From the NCBI RefSeq assembly GCF_048569485.1, contig NC_134355.1:656366173-656430172 (forward strand): a stretch of DNA of 64,000 nt, in the 5' to 3' direction. Both the position numbers and the translations under genes were made by a program. Positions 10,059 through 22,195 of this stretch are shown piece after piece (the stretch's first letter is position 1; every line of letters starts with the position of its first letter). This DNA comes from Anomaloglossus baeobatrachus. Lineage: Eukaryota > Chordata > Amphibia > Anura > Aromobatidae. Below the pieces are notes generated by a model. That model made no database searches. It was not told the origin of the DNA and worked only from the letters and a program-made list of their open reading frames with translations.

Positions 10059-10565
10059 TGTTGCATTCATGGTTCCCTCAATGAATTGTAGCTCCCCATG
10101 CAGCTCCAAACCATGACACTTTCACCACCATGCCTGACTGTAGGCAGGACACACTTGTCTTTGTACTCCTCACCTGGTTGCCACCACACATGCTTCACAC
10201 CATCTAAACCAAATAAGTTCATATTGATCTCATCAGACCACAGGACAGATCTAGTAATCCATGTCCTTAGTCTGCTTGTCTTCAACAAACTGTTTGTGGA
10301 CTTTCTTGTGCATCATCTTTAGAAGAGGCTTCCTTCTGGGACAACAGCCATGCAGACCCATATGATGCAGTGTGCGACGTATGGTCTGATTAAATGATAG
10401 GTGGACCCCCACCCCTGTAACCTCTACAGCAATGCTGGCAGCATTTATATCCATTTTAAAATGACAACGTGTGTGGTTGACCATGGCGAGGCCTGTTCTG
10501 CGTGGAACCTGTCTTGATTTGCATGTGGCGTAGTATAGGAACTGGCAGAGTATCTAAACACATTG
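10059..10565 (-). mobile_element. Tc1-type transposase fragment of a second lineage
   Basis: The - strand frames encode the N-terminal and middle transposase: HMGLHGCCPRRKPLL, HKKVHKQFVEDKQTKDMDY, then WSDEINMNLFGLDGVKHVWWQPGEEYKDKCVLPTVRHGGESVMVW-type sequence containing the first catalytic Asp, written here in part. It ends abruptly at the right TA of the Tc1 element at 8,448-10,056, which probably inserted into it. No matching C-terminal half is recognised to the left of that element. Confidence 0.8.
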
Positions 10566-10725
10566 TGCAAAGGAGTTTGCATGGGGCTTGAGCTCCTCGG
10601 AAGGAGGCAGTAATTACATTCCATTTGCCTCCTTTCAGAATTATTTATTTTTTTGCAGCCTTCCCAAAAATTTGGGGAGAAATTTCCTCAAGCACGTCGT
10701 CAAAGATTGGGACATGGCGACTATT

Positions 10726-10880
10726 AGTGATGAGCGTGCACTACCATGCTCGGATACTCGGATGGGCTCCACTCGTGTTCAGAGTATAATGGAAGTCAAT
10801 GGGAAACGCTAGCATCTTTCTGTGAGAAATACTTGACTTCCCCATAGACTTCCATTATACTTGGTACACGACTATGTACT
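10726..10880. repeat. dispersed palindromic repeat related to the 47-bp satellite
   Basis: It starts AGTGATGAGCGTGCACTACC, matching the first 30 bp of the satellite unit at 333-1,098. It then contains inverted copies of GTATAATGGAAGTCAATGGG around a short loop (about 10,785-10,862). It is non-coding. Confidence 0.6.
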
Positions 10881-10974
10881 TGGGAAACGGTACTGCAGGG
10901 TAGGGAATTTGCTGCTTCATTGTGCCAAAATTCATGTTTCAATCCTATGCAATTTAGGCTTAAGCACTTTTGGG

Positions 10975-11745
10975 TGTATCAGTTTACTTGCGGTCCTTGG
11001 CTCCTCTCTTCGCCTCTCCTTGCTGGCACCGCACTTGCTTCTTGATAGTAGAGAGGAGAGTTGATATCCTCCAGCAGAGCCTCTGTCACTGGTGTCAATC
11101 AAGAAGTGGAGGACACACCTGCAAGAAGAAGCGAAGAGGAGCTGAGGACCACAAGTGCACTGGTGGCCATATCAGTGCACTTGTGGTCCTCGGCTCCTCT
11201 CTCTGCTGGTGCAGCACTTGCTTCTTGATAGATAGTAGAGAGGAGAGCCTCTGTCACTGGTGTCAATCAAGAAGTGAATGATGCACCAGCAAGAAAACGC
11301 GAAGAGGAGCTGAGGACCGCAAGTGCACTAGTGGGCATATCAGTGCACTTGCAGTCCTCAGCTCCTCTTTCTGCCTCTCCTTGCCAGTGCAGCACTTGCT
11401 TCTTGCTAAATAGTAGAGAGGGGAGGGGATGTCCTGCAGCAGAGCCTCTGTCACCGGTATCAATTAAGAAATGGGTGATGTATCGACAAGGAGAAGCAAA
11501 GAGGAGCTGAGAACTGCAAGTGCACTAGTGGACATATCAGTGCACTTGCGGTCCTCGGCTCCTCTCTCTGTCCCTCCTTGCCGGCGCCGCTCTAGCTTCT
11601 TGATAATAGAGAATAAAGGTGACGTCCTGCAGTAGAACCTCTGTTTCCGGTGCCAATCATGAAGTGGGTGATGCATCAGAGAGGAGAAGCGAATAGGATC
11701 TGAGGACTGCAAGTGCACTGATATGCTCACCAGTGCACTTGCAAA
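10975..11745. repeat. tandem array of about 190-bp units with internal palindrome
   Basis: About four units start near 10,975, 11,168, 11,337 and 11,535. Each holds an inverted pair, GAGGACCGCAAGTGCACT and AGTGCACTTGCGGTCCTC, around a short spacer, so each unit junction can extrude a hairpin with a stem of about 24 bp. The rest of the unit (AGAGCCTCTGTCACTGGTGT) is also repeated. It is non-coding; the frames seen in it are fortuitous. Confidence 0.85.
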
Positions 11746-12738
11746 CCTAATTTGCATAGGGTGAAAACATTAATTTTGCCATGTAAAGCCCTGGATAACA
11801 GCTGAATGGGTATTGTTGGAAGTGTGTGTTTCCCTGCCCTACTCTGCAGTACCTCAGATTTCCTATGTATAGTCTTACTGACTGTGACCCTTTAAGAAAG
11901 ATTAGAATGGACCCCATTATGGGCAGGCAAATGCCCTCCAGAGAAGAAGAGCCATTTTATTCAACATATTGCTTGATATCAATGTAGGCCTTTAGAAGAA
12001 GCTGTCCTGCAAATGTTCTCACCACTCAGTAGCTCATACTTCCTGTTATGTCAGGAAATTCACACGTACATTAGCAGCAACGAACAGACTCTGACCCTAT
12101 ATTTTGTATTGATGCATCTAATAATGGTGTGCAAAGATTGTGAAGGGAGAGGAGGTGAGCTGTGACATCTCCTGTTGTGATTGGGGGATCCTATGTTAAC
12201 AACTGTGTATAAAGATGTTACCTGTCATTGTAATCCTGCCTCTGATGATAAGGAAACCTCACAGTTAATAAATAAGTAGTTAATTGTCCCCTCATACTCA
12301 TACGTTGTTATTAGCCGGACTGGTTTCTCCATGGGTGATATGTAAATCAGCGAAGGAGCCTCGTCCCCACCAGTGTCTTTAGTGAAGGGAAAATGAGCCG
12401 AGCGGCAAACTGTTCCTGAATACAAATGGCCAGATTAGGACATTTTCCTCGGATCACGTGCATGGAGGTTTCATATTGTTACCATAGTGATAGAACATTT
12501 ACGTTGGATGGAATGATGATTGCTTCATTGATACAATTGACCGTGCAGATTAAGGCCGGAACTACACAATATCTGCCATGCACTGCAGCATGCCTTCAGA
12601 TGGGTGGGGGCTTCAAAGGAAGAACGTTCAGAAACTGGTAGAATGGGGCTGACATTTTTGGTGTGATTCATTCCTTAATATATTTTTATACCAGCCGAAG
12701 CCTCACTTTCTTATCTGAGCATAGTTATAGATAAAAGA
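11746..12738. other. low-repeat RCAN2 intronic sequence
   Basis: No repeat or reading frame is recognised over about 1 kb. It is one of the few stretches in the intron that looks single-copy, so it could hold non-coding conserved sequence. That cannot be judged from one genome. Confidence 0.35.
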
Positions 12739-12877
12739 AACAATTCTAGCTGTCTACAGCCACCACTAGAGGGAGACTGGGAGTTACTGAATATGACATA
12801 TAATGCCAGTGATTTCCAGTATGCAGTGAGCTACTGTGCTCCCCCTAGTGGTGGCTGCAGCCAAGCAAAATTGTACC
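12739..12877. mobile_element. small palindromic MITE, about 139 bp
   Basis: Inverted arms carry CAGCCACCACTAGAGGGAG on the left and CCCCCTAGTGGTGGCTGCAG on the right, around an interior of about 60 bp. This foldback type is widespread in lower vertebrates. The exact ends and target duplication were not resolved. Confidence 0.65.
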
Positions 12878-13082
12878 TTTTAACCAGAGATGAGCAGACC
12901 CGTGGAAATTCAGTTTGGTGGCTTCAGTTGGACTTTTGATAAAGTTTGGTTTAGGAGCCAGAATTGACCTGAACCCCAATAGAAGTTACTAATAGTTTGG
13001 GTCTCAGCCTATATGCAGCCAGCCAGAAACAGAACACTTCTGTCGGAGCGTGGGCAGGTTTTTCAATTTATTTTGGTGCACA

Positions 13083-14475
13083 CAGTATTATAGTAGTTAT
13101 ATTCTTGTACTTAGGAAGTAGTATTATAGTAGTTATATTCTTGTACATAGGGGCAGTATTATAGTAGTTATATTCTTGTACATAGGAGCAGTATTATAGT
13201 AGTTATATTCTTGTATATAGGGGGCAGTATTATAGTAGTTATATTCTTGTACATAGGGGCAGTATTATAGTAGTTATATTCTTGTACATAGAGGCAGTAT
13301 TATAGTAGTTATATTCTTGTACATAGGGGCAGTATTATAGTAGTTATATTCTTGTACATAGGAGCAGTATTATAGTAGTTATGGACATAGGAGCAGTATT
13401 ATAGTAGTTATATTCTTGTACATAGGGGCAGTATTATAGTAGTTATATTCTTGTACATAGGAGCAGTATTATAGTAGTTATATTCTTGTACATAGGGGCA
13501 GTATTATAGTAGTTATATTCTTGTACATAGGGACAGTATTATAGTGGTTATATTCTTGTACATAGGAGCAGTATTATAGTAGTTATATTCTTGTACATAG
13601 GAGCAGTATTATAGTAGTTATATTCTTGTACATAGGGGCAGTATTATAGTAGTTATATTCTTGTACATAGAGGCAGTATTATAGTAGTTATATTCTTGTA
13701 CATAGGGGCAGTATTATAGTAGTTATATTCTTGTACATAGGGAGCAGTATTATAGTAGTTATATTCTTGTACATAGGGGCAATATTATAGTAGTTATATT
13801 CTTGTACAAAGGGGCAGTATTATTGTAGTTATATTCTTGTATATAGGAGCTGTATTATAGTAGTTATATTCTTGTACATAGGAGCAGAATTATACCAGTT
13901 ATATTCTTGTACATAGGAGCAGAATTATATTAGTTATATTCTTGTACATAGGAGCAGTATTATAGTAGTTATATTCTTGTACATAGGAGCAGTATTATAG
14001 TAGTTATATTCTTGTACATAGGAGCAGTATTATAGTAGTTATATTCTTGTACATAGGAGCAGTATTATAGTAGTTATATTCTTGTACATAGGGGCAGTAT
14101 TATAGTAGTTATATTCTTGTACATAGGGAGCAGTATTATAGTAGTTATATTCTTGTACATAGAGGCAGTATTATAGTAGTTATATTCTTGTACATAGGAG
14201 CAGTATTATAGTAGTTATATTCTTGTACATAGGAGCAGTATTATAGTAGTTATATTCTTGTACATAGGGGCAGTATTATAGTAGTTATATTCTTGTACAT
14301 AGGGGCAGTATTATAGTAGTTATATTCTTGTACATAGGAGCAGTATTATAGTAGTTATATTCTTGTACATAGGAGCAGTATTATAGTAGTTATATTCTTG
14401 TACATAGAGGGCAGAATTATAGTAGTTATATTCTTGTACATAGGGGGCAGTATTATAATAGTCATATTTTTGTAG
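13083..14475 (+). repeat. 35-bp minisatellite, about 40 copies
   Basis: A 35-bp unit (GCAGTATTATAGTAGTTATA then TTCTTGTACATAGGG) repeats about 40 times with few differences, mostly GGAG versus GGGG at the unit junction. The same unit, in reverse complement, makes a second array at 52,105-53,150. Downstream to 15,164 no further feature is recognised. Confidence 0.97.
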
Positions 14476-15164
14476 TGTATATCTTGGGTACTTTTATAGT
14501 ATTGAGGTATAATGAAAGCGACATTTAGAATAGAATAAAAACCTTTTCTTTTTACACCACTTTTTAGCTTTTGAAATCTTTGCTTTAGTGTTGATGTTGG
14601 TGTCAGTTGTGAATGAAATTGCACTTTAGAGCTTTTCTTATTGTCTGATTGGAGGATTGAAGGATCAATGCTAGATCCCGCCATTACACTCTATGCTAAT
14701 TTGGGTATATTACTTTAGAGAAGTATTTTTTGCATCCTTTGAGGATGCCACCTGCATTATATTTCACACCAACACAAATACCCTAAAAGTCTACCATGTC
14801 CCCTGGTGCCTGGCACAGAGCGTACGGTCTAGATGTGCAGAACATAAGGTCAGACTTGTTGAGAGTGCAGGTGATTGCTTCCTCAGGGATCTGTAAATAT
14901 CAGATGCAGGTGCTGGGAGAGATGGTATTTAGCGGTACTACGCTGATACGTGCCAACACAACAAGTTGACATTTTCGTCCTCTACCAGAATCTAAGGTTC
15001 TACCTCTACCCTAACTGTTGTGAGCCATCTTCAGCTGACATGTCTGGTAGACGAAGCACAGCTGGGACTTACCCCATCTGGACTGTCCTCCGTTGGTTGG
15101 GGAGCATTGATTTATGTCAGGGCATCTTCTTGTGATTTCGTCACTTACCGCTCCATTTTTGGCT
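14476..15164. other. no feature recognised in RCAN2 intron
   Basis: Apart from one decaying minisatellite unit at its start, this stretch shows no repeat structure and no credible reading frame. Confidence 0.35.
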
Positions 15165-17400
15165 TGTTTTATCAAGATTAAAAAATACAGATGGGAAAAT
15201 GTTATGTTCTCTACATGACGGCATTTTTCAAAAGATGTTTGGCAGTGAATAATACAGAAAAGTCTGGCTTAAGTGCTGCCCCTTTCGAGCCCTTGGCTTC
15301 CCCAAATTCTGAATTTGAGCTCTCAGATGATGGCCAGTAGTAGTTTCCCGGCCCTGACAGTCTTGGCTGTCCATTGGTTTACATCTGGTCCACCCAGATC
15401 TACCTCTCTGGCCCAGATGTCACATCTCTGCTGTCCAGAATCCCAGAGTGCCTATCTGCTATATCCTCCTTTTTCTCCTCTCGCTTCCTAAAGCTCAATG
15501 TGGCCAAAACTGAACTAATCATCTTTCCTCCATCTCCCCTACACTCTCCACCTGATCTATCTATTACAATAAATAACACCATGCTCTCGCCAGTACCCAA
15601 AGTTCGCTGCCTCGGAGTGACCTTTGACTCTGCCTTGTTTTTCATACCACACATCCAATCCCTCACCACCTCCTGTCGTCTTCAACTCAAAAATATTTCC
15701 AGAATCCGCCCTTTCCTCAATTCGCAATCTACAAAAATGCTAGTGCATGCCCCCATAATCTCCCGCCTCGACTACTGTAACATCCTCCTCTGTGGCCTCC
15801 CTGCCAACACGCTTGCCCCTCTCCAGTCCATCCTTAATTCTGCTGCCCGACTGATCCACTTCTCTCCTCAATACCACCCCGCTTCTCCTCTCTGCATGTC
15901 CCTCCACTGGCTCCCACTCTTCCACCATATCCAATTCAAACTACTAACACTGACCTACAAAGCTGTGCATAATCTGTCTCCTCCCTATATCTCTGAACTA
16001 ATCTCCCACTACACTCCAACACGTCACCACCGGTCCTCCCAAGATCTCCTCTCCTCCTCTCTCATTCGCTCCTCACGCAACCAACTCCAAGACTTCTCCC
16101 GAGCATCCCCAGTCTCCTGGAACTCGCTGCCTCAACACGTCAGACTATCCCCTACCCTTGCAAACTTCAAACGGAACCTGAAAACCCACCTGTTCAGAAA
16201 TTCCTACAATCTACAATGAACTCACTGCCGCCCGACCACCGAGCGGAGCCGCCGCCCGATCACCGTGCGGAGCTGCCGCCCAATCTACACCCCACCTACT
16301 GTCTCCTCCCCATAATCCTATAGAATGTAAGCCCGCAAGGGCAGGGCCCTCTTCCCTCTGTACTAGTCTGTCTACTGTTAACTTGTATATGTATTTTGTA
16401 TGTAACCCCCTTCTCATGTACAGCACCATGCAATTAATGGTGCTCTATAAATAAATAATAATAATAATAATAATTGGTTTAGCTTTACAGATAGTCACGG
16501 CTGTCCATTGGTTTCGTCTTAGAGATAGTCATGGGTGTCCATTGGTTTCGTCTTAGAGATAGTCATGGGTGTCCATTGGTTTCGTCTTAGAGATAGTCAT
16601 GGGTGTCCATTGGTTTGGTGGCTGAATCCTTCATTTTTATTCAGTAGCTTGATTATTCAGGTAGAGCTTGGTGTCCATTAATCTTGTGGCTTAAGCAGTC
16701 CTTGTTATCCAATGGTTTTCTGCCTCAGCCAGAAATGTCCAATGGTTTTGAAGCTCAGGTAGTCCTTGGTGTCTAGTGGTTAAATGCGTAAGTACTGTAA
16801 CAAGACCAATGGACATCAGGGTCTACTTGACCCAAACAACCACTGCTTGTTTTATCAAGATTAAAAAATACAGATGGGAAAATGTTATGTTCTCTAGATG
16901 ATGGCATATTTCAAAGGATGTTTGGCAGGGAAAGATAGAAAAAAGCCTGGCTTGAGTGCTGCCCCTTTTTGTGCCCTTGGCTTCTACAAATTCTGGCTTT
17001 GAGCTCCCAGATGATGGTCAGTAGTAGTTTTCTGGTCTTAGAGATAGTCTTGACTGTCCATTAGTTTAGTCTTACAGATAGTCATGGCTGTCCATTGGTT
17101 TCGTCTTAGAGATAGTCATGGTTGTCCATTGGTCTGGTGGCTGAAGCCTTCATTGTTATTCAGTAGCTTGATTATTCAGGTAGAGCTTGGTGTCCATTAA
17201 TCTTGTGGCTTAAGCAGTTCTTGTTGTCCAATGGTTTTCTGTCTCAGACAGTCCCTGGTGTATAATGGTTTTGAAGATCAGGTAATCCTTGATGTCTAGC
17301 GGTCATGACCCTTAGACAGTACTTGGCATCTAGTGGTTAAATGCATAAGTAACAAGACCAATGGACATCAGGGTCTACGTGACCCAAACAACCATTGTAG
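15165..17400 (+). repeat. tandem duplication of about 0.59 kb, first copy split by an L2 LINE
   Basis: Sequence starting TTGTTTTATCAAGATTAAAA occurs at about 15,165 and again at about 16,851. Each copy runs on through GATGATGGCCAGTAGTAG-like text into a small minisatellite (GTCTTAGAGATAGTCATGG, with GTCCATTGG). Removing the LINE at 15,382-16,472 leaves a first copy of about 586 bp. The second copy follows directly to about 17,400. Copies differ by scattered substitutions and by the number of 34-bp minisatellite units (about 16,490-16,620). Confidence 0.85.
15382..16472 (+). mobile_element. 5'-truncated L2-type LINE (copy 2) with target duplication
   Basis: Flanked by the 9-bp direct repeat ATTGGTTTA at 15,373-15,381 and 16,473-16,481. 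One frame from about 15,383 to 16,219 has no stop and encodes the reverse transcriptase C-terminal part: TQIYLSGPDV, FLKLNVAKTELIIF, RCLGVTFDSAL, SRLDYCNILLCGLP and FKRNLKTHLFRNSYNLQ. The tail has the AATTAATGGTGCTCTATAA stem region and (AAT)n. The catalytic ADD position is not preserved at the truncated start (reads IWS-T). It is about 75-80% similar by eye to the copy at 7,017. Endonuclease is absent. Confidence 0.93.
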
Positions 17401-17623
17401 ATCTGAGTCACAAATCTCATGGACACTAAAGACTGAGCTATGAAACCACAAGACACCACAGTCCATCTATGCCACAATTCCACTGATGTCAAGAGAATGT
17501 TTGAGCCTGAAAACACCTGGACACTAAAGACTGTTTGAGCTACGAAACCACAAGACACCAGAGTCCACCTTTGCCTCAAATCTACTGAACCCAAGGGAAT
17601 GTCTGAGCCTGAAGACCACTTAA

Positions 17624-17707
17624 CCCTAGAACGCATACCTGGGGCCTCGCAGGCCTACTAGGTTACTTGTTTTCTACGGTTGATTTCTATGGTTGTGCAT
17701 TCTAGAG
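17624..17707. mobile_element. 84-bp piggyBac-type MITE
   Basis: TTAA target sites at 17,620-17,623 and 17,708-17,711 enclose inverted ends CCCTAGAACGCA and TGCATTCTAGAG. TTAA duplication with a CCCTAGA-like terminus is typical of piggyBac elements. It is far too short to encode transposase. Confidence 0.75.
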
Positions 17708-17851
17708 TTAAAGTCAAGGACTGCCTGAGCCAGAAAACCTCTGATGACCATGGACCTCCTTATCAACAAGAGGATTACCCTTTCCCCAATATTCATGTTC
17801 AAATGTACTTTGAAGTAACATAAGTTTTTTTGTTTTTTTCTTTTACTGTAG

Positions 17852-18067
<216 letters not shown>

Positions 18068-18158
18068 TAAATTTTTATTTCTTTAAAATCCAATTTTACC
18101 GTGTTTGTCCATGTTTTATTTTTTTTCATTACATTATTTTTTTTTGCATATGTCCTAA

Positions 18159-18362
<204 letters not shown>

Positions 18363-18644
18363 TGACGTTTTTTCTTCTGGAAAGGTTGCCTGCTAATATT
18401 TAGGGTCACACAACGTGAAAATGTCTACTCTGAGTCAGATTTTGAATAGGTAAGCTCAGCATGGGCTGAGACTAATATAAGCTACCCATTTGCTCAGCAA
18501 CGATGGTCACAAAGATGTGAGGTCTTTAAAGGGGTAGTTCACTACTTTGAAACTTGTTGCCTATCACTTTAAATACCTATTCTTAATTCCCTTCTATTTT
18601 CATGTTTGGCACTGAGCGGCGCTATTGCACATGTGACTAGCAGG

Positions 18645-19313
18645 GTTATCTAGTACCTGGTAAACCCCCAGAAGATGTTACAACACACAAGGAACACAGG
18701 GGTTACGATACAACAAAGGTCCCTGATGCTAGGGAGAGTGGTGAGGGGTCACCTCCTGAACTCACCGCAAGTTGACTCCTGAACTTCCAAGCATCCCTAT
18801 ACAGGCTCTTGCAAGCTGTCACCGAGCCGGACACCTTATTCCCTCAGCTAGCCCTCCAATAACCCTGACTAGTGAGTATTCCAACGAGTTCACTAGACTC
18901 TCGCCACTACAATACAGAAACACAAGGGAAGGAGTACAAACAGGGGTAATAGATATGCAAAGGAAAACCTCTCCAGGCGGCTTCAGTGCAGCACACACGA
19001 CTTCTTCCAGAGCTCGCTCCTTCCATGTGGACCATATGGAAATGAGGAATTCAGTTTCTATCACAGGCATCATATGATCAGATCACCTTACTTAAATAGG
19101 GAAGGGAAGGGGAGTGATCCCAAAGAGCCACACCTGAGATTGGCAGCTACAGCCAGCAGCCAGGCAGGAAACTGTGCTTAACACCTACAGCACCACAAGG
19201 AAAGAGATGTTATCAAATAACAGTAGTGAACCTGCCAGCAGCAAGCCACTGCGACCTTCTGACACCAGATTCACCCGGGGTCTCCCCCGAGCAAGGTACA
19301 CTCATGACATTAG
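18645..19313. repeat. dispersed repeat of unknown class (copy a), about 670 bp
   Basis: It aligns by eye with 42,575-43,212. Both contain GGTCACCTCCT, then ACTCACC, then a CTATAC block, and both end with a GACCTTCTG, GGTCTCCCC, GAGCA, ACTCATGACATT series. A shorter related end occurs near 30,500. It could be the terminal repeat of a retroelement, but no target duplication or coding part was found. Confidence 0.55.
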
Positions 19314-19393
19314 GTCAATGTGACATGTATTACCTACCTAACCGTTGTACAGACTACATACCCCAATTTGTGCCATCTATATTTTTCATGGCA

Positions 19394-19803
19394 GTATTAT
19401 TATTATTTATTATTATAGCACCATTTATTACATTGCGCTTTACAAGTGAGAAAGGGTATACATAAAAACAAGTACAGCAATCATTAACAATACAGAAACA
19501 GACTGGTACAGGAGGAAAGGACCCTGCCCACGAGGGCTCACAGTCTACAGGAGTAGAGAGGACCCTGCCCGCGAGGGCTCACAGTCTGCAGGGAATGGGT
19601 GAGGGTACAGTAGGTGAGGACAAAGCTGGTTGCGCAGTGGTGTACTGGACTGAGGGTTATTGTAGGTTGTAGGCTTGTTGGAAGAGATTGGTCTTCAGGT
19701 TCCTCTTGAAGCTTTCCACGGTAGGTGAGAATCTGATATGCTGGGGTGCAGTGTTCCAGAGTATGGGGGAGGCACAGGAGAAATCTTGTATGCGATTGTG
19801 GCA
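19394..19803 (-). mobile_element. L2-type LINE 3' end (copy 3)
   Basis: On the - strand about 48 codons from 19,803 read HNRIQDFSCASPILWNTAPQ, then HIRFSPTVESFKRNLKTNLF and QQAYNLQ before a stop. This is the last part of the same reverse transcriptase frame as the copies at 7,017 and 15,382. The 3' UTR follows, with a local duplication of a GAGGACCCTGCCC(A/G)CGAGGG segment (about 19,518 and 19,558), and it ends in (AAT)n at 19,396. Confidence 0.9.
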
Positions 19804-19829
19804 GTAGTCTCTTTCATGAGGCTAATGCT

Positions 19830-20060
19830 CCACTTCAATGGCAAAAGCGTCATAGAATGGTATGAGGAACATGACAAAGATTTCAAGGTGATGACTTGTC
19901 TCTAAATCCTCCAGATCTCAATCCGATTGATCATCTGTGGGATGTGCTGGAAAAACTAGTCCGATTCATGGAGGCCATACCGAGCAACTTAAAGGAGACC
20001 TACACAGGTCTTATGGTGGGGTCAAGGCTTCCACGGGTCAGAGCTGTCTAGCGGCATCAC
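19830..20060 (+). mobile_element. Tc1/mariner transposase fragment
   Basis: The + strand contains the stretch PPDLNPIDHLWDVLEKLVRF (about 19,906-19,965), with Asp in place of the usual catalytic Glu of the NPIE.LW motif, preceded by MLHFNGKSVIEWYEEHDKDF in another frame. It is a short, frame-broken remnant of a Tc1/mariner transposase C-terminus that abuts the L2 tail. Confidence 0.65.
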
Positions 20061-20689
20061 CTTACTAGATTTGGAGTTTTGAACATTATCGCTATTCTGT
20101 GTATTTTTTTTGTATAACTCATCATCTTATACAACTGAGAGAATGAAGTCCGGGAACAGAGAGTGCGCTGAGCCGACATTATCACTCATTAATCACAGTC
20201 ATAGAGCTGAGATCCTGGCAGGCGATGGGACCTCAAAGGTCTGAATGGGCGTTTCCTGCAGTAAACTCAGCAGGTCCATGTTATAGTAATCTACTACCGT
20301 ATGTTCTAGAAGATTTGTAGATGATGTTGATGAGTCTGAACGCAGTCCTTTATGTTACTCTTTTATGTATTATAGATTGTGGCACAATGATGTATTTACT
20401 CGTTCTTTGGAGACGATTCAGTATGAGAACTCAATGAAGGATTAGAGATCAGCTTCTCAGGTGGCTCAACCTCCTTTATCCTGAAATCCAGATTTCTTGT
20501 GTAGTTTTCTGTACAGCATGTGTGCACAATGTCACTTTCATCTTTGCTACACCTACATTTTATTGATCACATTAAACTATTTTCTTTCCTTCTGAGAAAT
20601 ATTTTCATAGGAACATTCATTATACTTGTATAGTTTATCTAATTGTGATCTGGTTGTTCATTCTATGTCATGGATCCCAAGATGCACAA
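20061..20689. other. no feature recognised in RCAN2 intron
   Basis: AT-rich sequence with no repeat or reading frame recognised. Confidence 0.35.
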
Positions 20690-22195
20690 GAAGCCTTTCA
20701 GAATTTCTGATTTTCGGAACTCATCTCTGGGAAGTTATTTAGGACCCTCACCCAATCTTTATATCCCCTAGATCCCAAAATGCAGGGGCACAAGAAACTT
20801 TACAGAATTGCTGATTTCCAGATATTCTGACTCTTCCGGAAGCTATTTAGGGGCCTTACCATTCATTCTATGCATTGGATCCCAAAATGCTGGGGAAAGA
20901 GAAGACCCGGGAAGGTAGTTAGGGGCCTTACCGTTCAATCTATCCCTTAGATTCCAAATTGCCAGGGCACAAGAAGGTTTTCAGAATTGCTGATTTCCAA
21001 GAGATGTTCTGACTCCTCAGTGATTTCTGGGTCTTACCCATTCATTCTATCCATTGAATCCCAAAATGCCGGGGCACAAGAAGCTTTTCAGAATTGCTGA
21101 TTTCCAGGAGATATTCTGACTCCTCCGGGAAGGTAGTTAGAGGCCTTACCATTCAGTGTATCTCTTGGATACCAAATTGCCAGGGGCCAGGCACAAGAAG
21201 CTTTTCAGAATTGCTGATTTCCAGATGTGCCTTACACATTCATTCTATGCCATGGATTTCAAAATGCCAGGGCAAGAGAAGACTTTCAGAATTGCTGATT
21301 TCCAAAGATGTTCTGACTCCTCCGAGAAGTTATTTAGGTGCCTTACCCATTCATTCTATCCCTTGAATCCCAAAATGTCAGGGCTAAAGAAGACTTTCAG
21401 AATTGCTGATTTCCAGGAGATGTTCTGATTCCTCTGTGAAGTTATTTAGGTGCCTTACCCATTAATTCTATCCCTTGAATCACTAAATGCCCGGGCAAGA
21501 GCAGACTTTCAGAATTGACGATTTCCAGGAGATGTTCCAACTTCTCTGTGAAGTTATTTAGGTGCCTTACCCATTCATTTTATGCCTTGAATCCCTAAAT
21601 GTCGGGGCAAGAGCAGACTTTCAGAATTGACGATTTCCAGGAGATGTTCCAACTTCTCTGTGAAGTTATTTAGGTGCCTTACCCATTCATTTTATGCCTT
21701 GAATCCCTAAATGTCGGGGCAAGAGCAGACTTTCAGAATTGACGATTTCCAGGAGATGTTCCAACTTCTCTGTGAAGTTATTTAGGTGCCTTACCCATTC
21801 ATTTTATGCCTTGAATCCCTAAATGCCGGGGCAAGAGAAGACTTTCAGAATTGACGATTTCCAGGAGATGTTCTGACTCCTCTGTGAAGTTATGTAGGGG
21901 CCTTACCCATTCATTCTATGCCTTGAATCGCAAAATGCTGGGGCAAGAGAAGACTTTCAGAATTGCCGATTTCCAGAAGATGTAGTTCTGACTCCTACAG
22001 GAAGTAATTTAGATCCCAAAATGCTAAGGCACAAGAAACCTTTTGAAATTGCTGATTTCCAAGATATCTTCTGACTCCTCCGGAAATTATTTAGGGACCT
22101 TACCTACTTGTTCTATGCATTGGATCCCAAAATGCAGGGGCACAAGAAACCTTTCAGGATTGCTGATTTCCAGGAGGTTATTTAGGGGCCTGGTT
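20690..22195 (+). repeat. 112-bp satellite-like tandem array, about 13 copies
   Basis: A 112-bp unit containing TTCAGAATTGCTGATTTCCA, GGAGATGTTCTGACTCC and CCTTACCCATTCATTCTATG is repeated. Units starting at 21,509, 21,621 and 21,733 are almost identical, while outer units diverge and vary in length. That fits recent unequal exchange in the middle of an older array. Confidence 0.92.

Noticed and set aside
19906-19965. NPIDHLWDVLEKLVR as part of a host gene exon
   Set aside because: The motif is the catalytic-end signature of Tc1/mariner transposases, and the surrounding frame is broken.
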